DNA of 64,000 nucleotides, from positions 145,853,559-145,917,558 of the forward strand of contig CP136066.1 of the NCBI GenBank assembly GCA_032622095.1, read 5' to 3'. This DNA comes from Siphonodentalium dalli. Taxonomy: Eukaryota > Mollusca > Scaphopoda > Gadilida > Siphonodentaliidae. Under the pieces are notes generated by a model. That model saw only the letters and a program-made list of their open reading frames with translations, was not told the DNA's origin and ran no database searches. The number at the start of each line of letters is the position of its first letter. The first letter of the stretch is position 1. The position numbers and the translations under genes are program-made. This document shows, piece by piece, positions 59,630-64,000 of this stretch.

Positions 59630-60083
59630 TAAAGGTACTCAATCCGATCAGGCCCTCATAAATTACTATTTCTTTGGCTTCGGGGGTAAAAAATTATTGA
59701 TTCGAGTCGAGGAACCTACCAATCAATGCTCAGGTTGATCAGATATCGATATTTGAAGTTTTGTTATTTCTATTTTTTCTGTCCCAGAACACACCGTCAA
59801 AAGGATGTTCTCGGTCAAAATTGCGTTATTATTACCACTTGATTTTAGAGTTATCCATCCTCGTCTGTTTGAATAAGTCTTTCGGGTGTACACATCTCGA
59901 GAAAATTACAAATTTAGGGGCAATTATTAGTACAAATCTCGAGAAAATTACAAATTTCAAAAATCAATATCTAATAACTCTGAGATTTGATTGATGGGTT
60001 CCTCGACTCGAATCAAATATTTTTTACCCCTGAAGCCAAAGAAATAGTCATTTAGGGGTGCTTAATCAGATTGAGTACCTTTA
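59630..60083. mobile_element. TIR element flanked by TTAA, about 0.45 kb
   Basis: Ends AGGTACTCAATC and its inverse GATTGAGTACCT, each next to TTAA on the outside. The arms extend over about 130 bp with 'tggcttcgggggtaaaaa' and 'gattcgagtcgaggaacc'. TTAA flanks fit a piggyBac-type target, but the first bases are not the CCC usual for that family. No transposase. Confidence 0.75.
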
Positions 60084-60780
60084 ACATAAAAAAAAAAAAA
60101 TAACAACAAAAAATAATAATAAAAAAAAAATTCAAATAATTAAATTTTTTTTTTTTTTAATAAGTTACTAGCGAATAAATTTGAAAAACTAACACCATTA
60201 TAACTCCGCCAAGGGTACCCCGAGTCAGCACACAAAATTTGGTTTAAATCGGTCCAAAATATTGTTATGTTTTGGTCAATTTGTTTGGGGCGACATTAAA
60301 CCCAATTCATCAATTCCATCCCACGCCTTTGGACTACTTAGCTGTTAATATGGTTTATATTATTTTCTGATATCTCTTATACCAATGTGCAGATAAAGAA
60401 AGCTATGGTATCTAATTTAAAAAAAAGTGTCAACAATACACATCACATGCTGTTAACAGTAGACTAGAACATCACTCTACAGATAATCTGAGGTCATTAT
60501 ATATGTTATTGGTTTTACAGAGATGCCAGCCTTTAACAGAAACAATACCTGTGATTTGTTGAGAGCTCTGCTGAATAATTGATACTAATGGGTCAGCAGT
60601 GAGGTGTTTATCTTAACGGCTGTTGTGGGTAGAAAATAATACATTATCATTGTCAACTTAAATTGGAATCTCTTGACCAAGTATTCCATGTCCAGGTCAC
60701 CTTTTCACACTTACCCCAAGGCTGTGGTGGTGCAGCATTACAGATTCTGTTCCAGTGCATTCTCTTATACAAATGTGAGT
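60084..60780. other. Gene-free interval
   Basis: A/T homopolymer tract at 60087-60160; no gene supported. Confidence 0.4.
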
Positions 60781-60784
60781 GACC

Positions 60785-60960
60785 CATAAATTCCAATAAT
60801 TTGTGTTATGTACATTGTCTATAATAATACATAACAGTATACTCTTTAATTCAACATCAAAACTCGCATTTATGATTCCGATCAGAGTAATTTACTATCG
60901 CCAAGGGATGGGTTAACATCAATCTGATCGTGATCAACCTCTCGTTGTGATTTGTTTTTA
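60785..60960 (+). repeat. Diverged third copy of the 1.29 kb unit (partial)
   Basis: Shares, in order, 'gtgttatgtacat', 'cagtatactct.taat.caacatcaaaactc', 'tatgattcc.atca.ag' and 'gatc.tgatcaacctctc' with the starts of the two tandem units. Confidence 0.6.
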
Positions 60961-61334
60961 TCTTGATGAAGCACAATAACTTTGTCAGTCGGTTTGCGGG
61001 AGAATATTTGGTATGTCAGACCTCTTTGACCATATTGTGTATGCATGATAGCCAGTTACAATTAATGCATTTTCATTCTAAGCCATGATTGTCCTGGCTG
61101 CTACTACCGATTCTTGATTTTATTTGCAACATTCATAAATTAGTGTTTGTTTTTATTTAATTTCTAGTCATGTTATTTTCATATTCAACAGCAAGGGAAT
61201 CTGTGATTCTGGCATTGTCCTTTTTCAACTTGAAAAATATTTGTAAAATACATAATTATATCATTTAAATTAGTTTCCTCATAATTGTTTTATACCTTAG
61301 AACAAATATTTTGAAAACAGGTAAACCAGCATAC

Positions 61335-61660
61335 CATACTGTAAATTCTCGCAGTGCTATTTATTTTGCTTTATTTTAATTCGCGTGAACTCAAAACAGA
61401 ACAACAATATTTTCATATAAGTCTTTTATCTGATTCATTTTCAGTTCTAAATCGCTCCTGAAGATTTATTAAACACAATCATGATAAAGTTTTATCGAGT
61501 AGAACATAATTTCATCTTCATTTTGTAAAATTTGTGAAGATTGTGCAATTATTCTGATATTTAAAATAGTTATGGAGATCATTGAGATGAACTCGAAAAA
61601 AAATTAAAACTACAACTGCGCTGACTTCAGGAAATTTAACAATTAGCTGCTTGTATTCTG
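61335..61660. mobile_element. TIR element family A (copy 3), diverged left half
   Basis: Resembles 4925-5270 in order: 'cgcagt.ctattt', 'tttcagttctaaatcgctcc-tgaagat', 'attaaacac.atcat', 'aattattctgatat' and 'gaactcgaaaa'. The right end was not found. Confidence 0.6.
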
Positions 61661-62309
61661 AATATTTGGGTTACCTGTATGCGTGTAGTACCTTACTGCA
61701 AATCAGTTTAACATGTCCTATGCATGTTAATCATGGACTAAACTGTCTAGGTGTGAATGTGTTCACTTCATAGAGTTCATTAACAAATATCAAACAGAAA
61801 ACACAGAAGATGGAAGAAGTGACTTCTCCTAATTTCAAACCTCTAGACCGGTATATGGGTCACACCTTACTGCTATTTCGGCAAATGGACAGGGGATTGT
61901 TAAAAAATAATGCTTTTTGTGGTTATCAAATGTCAGTTATAGTTGTCAGTTCACATTCAAATTTGATGAGTGGGCTACGCACATAAATGTGCAGGTTGCG
62001 GTCAAATCTGAATATGGTACAATGAATTTGATCAAGCATAATGTCCCATTTCAACTTGTTTCTTGATAAGTTTCATCACCAAATCGTCAACAGGGACATG
62101 CTTCTTTATCATTTATCACATAGATATAACAACAAAGTCAAAAGTGATTAAAGTTTAACTCTTCAGAATTACGAAAATAGGCGAGAAGTGGAATAATTTA
62201 AGACCTACCAGAATACCCATATTTGACTAGCCCTGTTAATTAGCAGGAATTTGCCTAGGCTAAATTGTTAAAAAGAATAAGATATTCATTGCGGCATGCT
62301 CTACATACT

Positions 62310-62438
62310 ACAGTAATGCCCTAAGTAATCGACCTCTTAACCACATCAGAACTTTGGGTAACTTTTCAGGATTTAGTCTGAAAAGTTACCCATAATTCTG
62401 CTGTGGTTAAGAGGTTGATTACTTAATGCATTACTGTA
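62310..62438. mobile_element. Palindromic CAGT element (family B), solitary copy
   Basis: A 129 bp near-palindrome TA-CAGTAATGCCCTAAGTAATC ... CATTACTG-TA, with centre 'ggatttagtctgaa'. The only copy seen outside the inverted-repeat arms; it shows the element moves independently of them. Confidence 0.8.
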
Positions 62439-62439
62439 C

Positions 62440-64000
62440 ATAGTCCATCCACTTGGGTTTGCATGTTAGAATTAAAGTAGTAACTGAACTATATATCTGT
62501 TTCAGGAGTTATAGTATTATTGAAAGAGATTTTGTGCATTTTACAAAAATTAGTAAATGGTGAAGGTTGTTTGATGTTCAAAATCGATAAATATTTATAA
62601 ATATGACTCTTTAATGATTACTGATTTATAAATTTACATTGTTAATTTTCTTGGCATGTGTACTAGTCTATCCTATCAGATAAATGTTTGTATATGTTAT
62701 AAACAAATTTAAAGTTGATGGTCCTGCTAATATTGCCTCCACTTTCCCATTATAGCTACACATCCTAAGCCTATATGAAGAATACTTTACAAACTATAAA
62801 ACTTTATGAAATTTATCTTCACAATTTTAAGAAATCATCTTCAATTTTAGTATGGTCACTAGATTATCACAGAAATACTCAACTGCTCTTCTGAACTGCT
62901 CAGGGGTGTTTGCCTATTCTCATTGCAGTCAAATCAATGACCATATATATTTGCTCCTATTATTTAGATACCTAAATGAATTACAATCTTAATGATTTAT
63001 ATCACTTTTTACTAATACCATTTTATTTTGTCTATCTTTGTCTAAATCTGTGTAGTGGTGTGTATCTCAAATTCAGCTATGTGTATTGCAAGTTATCACA
63101 ATTACAGAATTACTTAATATATCACACAATCATGTATTCATTTCTTGATTAGTTTCCTATAGTTTTATCATATTTCTATACTATGTTCTGTATTACATCC
63201 AGATTTAATATCATTAATGAATAAAATTAAATATAGTCTTAACAAAAAATTGTTAGTTATTAAAATGAATACAATCATTGTCTGCCCTTTTAAAATGGAA
63301 GTTGGGTATGTGCTATATTCCATATTGCATAGTGCAATATTGAAGGGCTTCAGCGTCCAGCTATTTTGAAAATTCTTATGCAAATCCCTGTATCGATCAT
63401 CCTATGAGAAATTTAGTTGAATGTATTCTTGTTCAGAGAATATATCAAAATAGCAGTGGAATTACATGTAAATACCTCCAGTGATGTTGGAAATTTATTG
63501 CCAAAAATAAATTGAGAATTTTCTGATAGTTTATCAAATTTCAATCCTTATTTGAATGTAAAATATGTTGCTTTAGACAAAAAATTATATATTTTCATAA
63601 CTTCAATCAAATTTTAGCCTAACATGGCCATCAGTTCTCCATCATAAAGCGGGCATTGGAAAGACTGTGGCCACAATCAGAAATCCCCAAACCAAGATGG
63701 GGTGCACAATGAAGTTCATCCAAATTAGAAACTTTGTTGTATTGTTTCGGAGGGTTGGGGTTGCAATTGGAAATTTGAAGTTTGGTACCTCCCAGAGGAA
63801 GACCCTCTATCCATGCTTCTTGTTCTGTGTCAGCACATTCAAGATAAATAACTACATATGCTGGATGATATTAACTATAGTAAGATATGGGTTGAAAGAT
63901 TATCAAAGGCCTGTTGCAGAAGGGAGAAGTTCAGACAACAGACTAATTTCTTTAGTTTTGTTAAAAATTATCTGAAATATAATACAAAACTATGTTCTTG
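62440..64000. other. Gene-free AT-rich interval
   Basis: No recognisable gene. A 102-codon frame at 63667-63975 has no family resemblance and no splice context, so it is not called. Confidence 0.4.

Noticed and set aside
63667-63975. 102-codon plus-strand frame near the window end
   Set aside because: No recognisable domain, no splice context and unremarkable length for AT-rich sequence; cannot be supported.

Overview
This is a stretch of AT-rich, gene-poor nuclear DNA from an animal, most likely a marine invertebrate. The evidence is an intron-containing fibrinogen-domain gene with consensus GT/AG splice sites, several non-LTR (LINE) tails, a decayed Polinton/Maverick, a Ty3-type protease fragment, a Harbinger transposase pseudogene, many short inverted-repeat elements, and the 'Gtccgtccgtcc' and 'agagttatggccctt' dispersed repeats often met in marine invertebrate genomes. 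The phylum cannot be decided from the sequence. No tRNA, rRNA, CRISPR array or bacterial-style operon was seen.

Layout. 0.36-7.9 kb: a broken minus-strand Polinton with protease, capsid-like, integrase, pVI-like, packaging ATPase and polymerase B remnants, itself hit by a LINE tail (2.2-2.9 kb) and a TIR element (4.9-5.7 kb). 8.9-11.3 kb: a Ty3-like retropepsin remnant split by a 2.0 kb TIR element. 11.9-13.5 kb: a foldback and minisatellites.

13.5-34.3 kb: the one gene that looks intact. Three plus-strand exons join in phase into a 317-residue protein. Exon 1 encodes a short basic tail plus a transmembrane anchor, exon 2 a threonine-rich stalk written in an ACN microsatellite, and exon 3 a fibrinogen-related (FReD) lectin-like domain. 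Its two introns are packed with repeats. The most striking is a pair of inverted ~3.6 kb arms, one in each intron, that bracket exon 2. Exon 2 is a symmetric phase 1-1 cassette, so skipping it keeps the frame. A transcript could fold the arms together and loop out the stalk exon.

34.4-37.8 kb: a TIR element just downstream of the gene, then a minus-strand Harbinger (HARBI1-like) transposase pseudogene. The pseudogene is interrupted by a foldback element whose two ends are mirror-image minisatellites. 38-50.7 kb: no recognisable gene; hairpin elements, diverged tandem arrays and TIR elements. 50.98-53.57 kb: a direct tandem duplication of a ~1.29 kb unit, with a diverged third copy near 60.8 kb. 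53.9-64 kb: more TIR elements and diverged arrays, plus two short open segments behind good splice acceptors that could be terminal exons of an unseen gene.

Calls rest on reading translations and comparing segments by eye. Repeat edges are approximate and no database search was possible.
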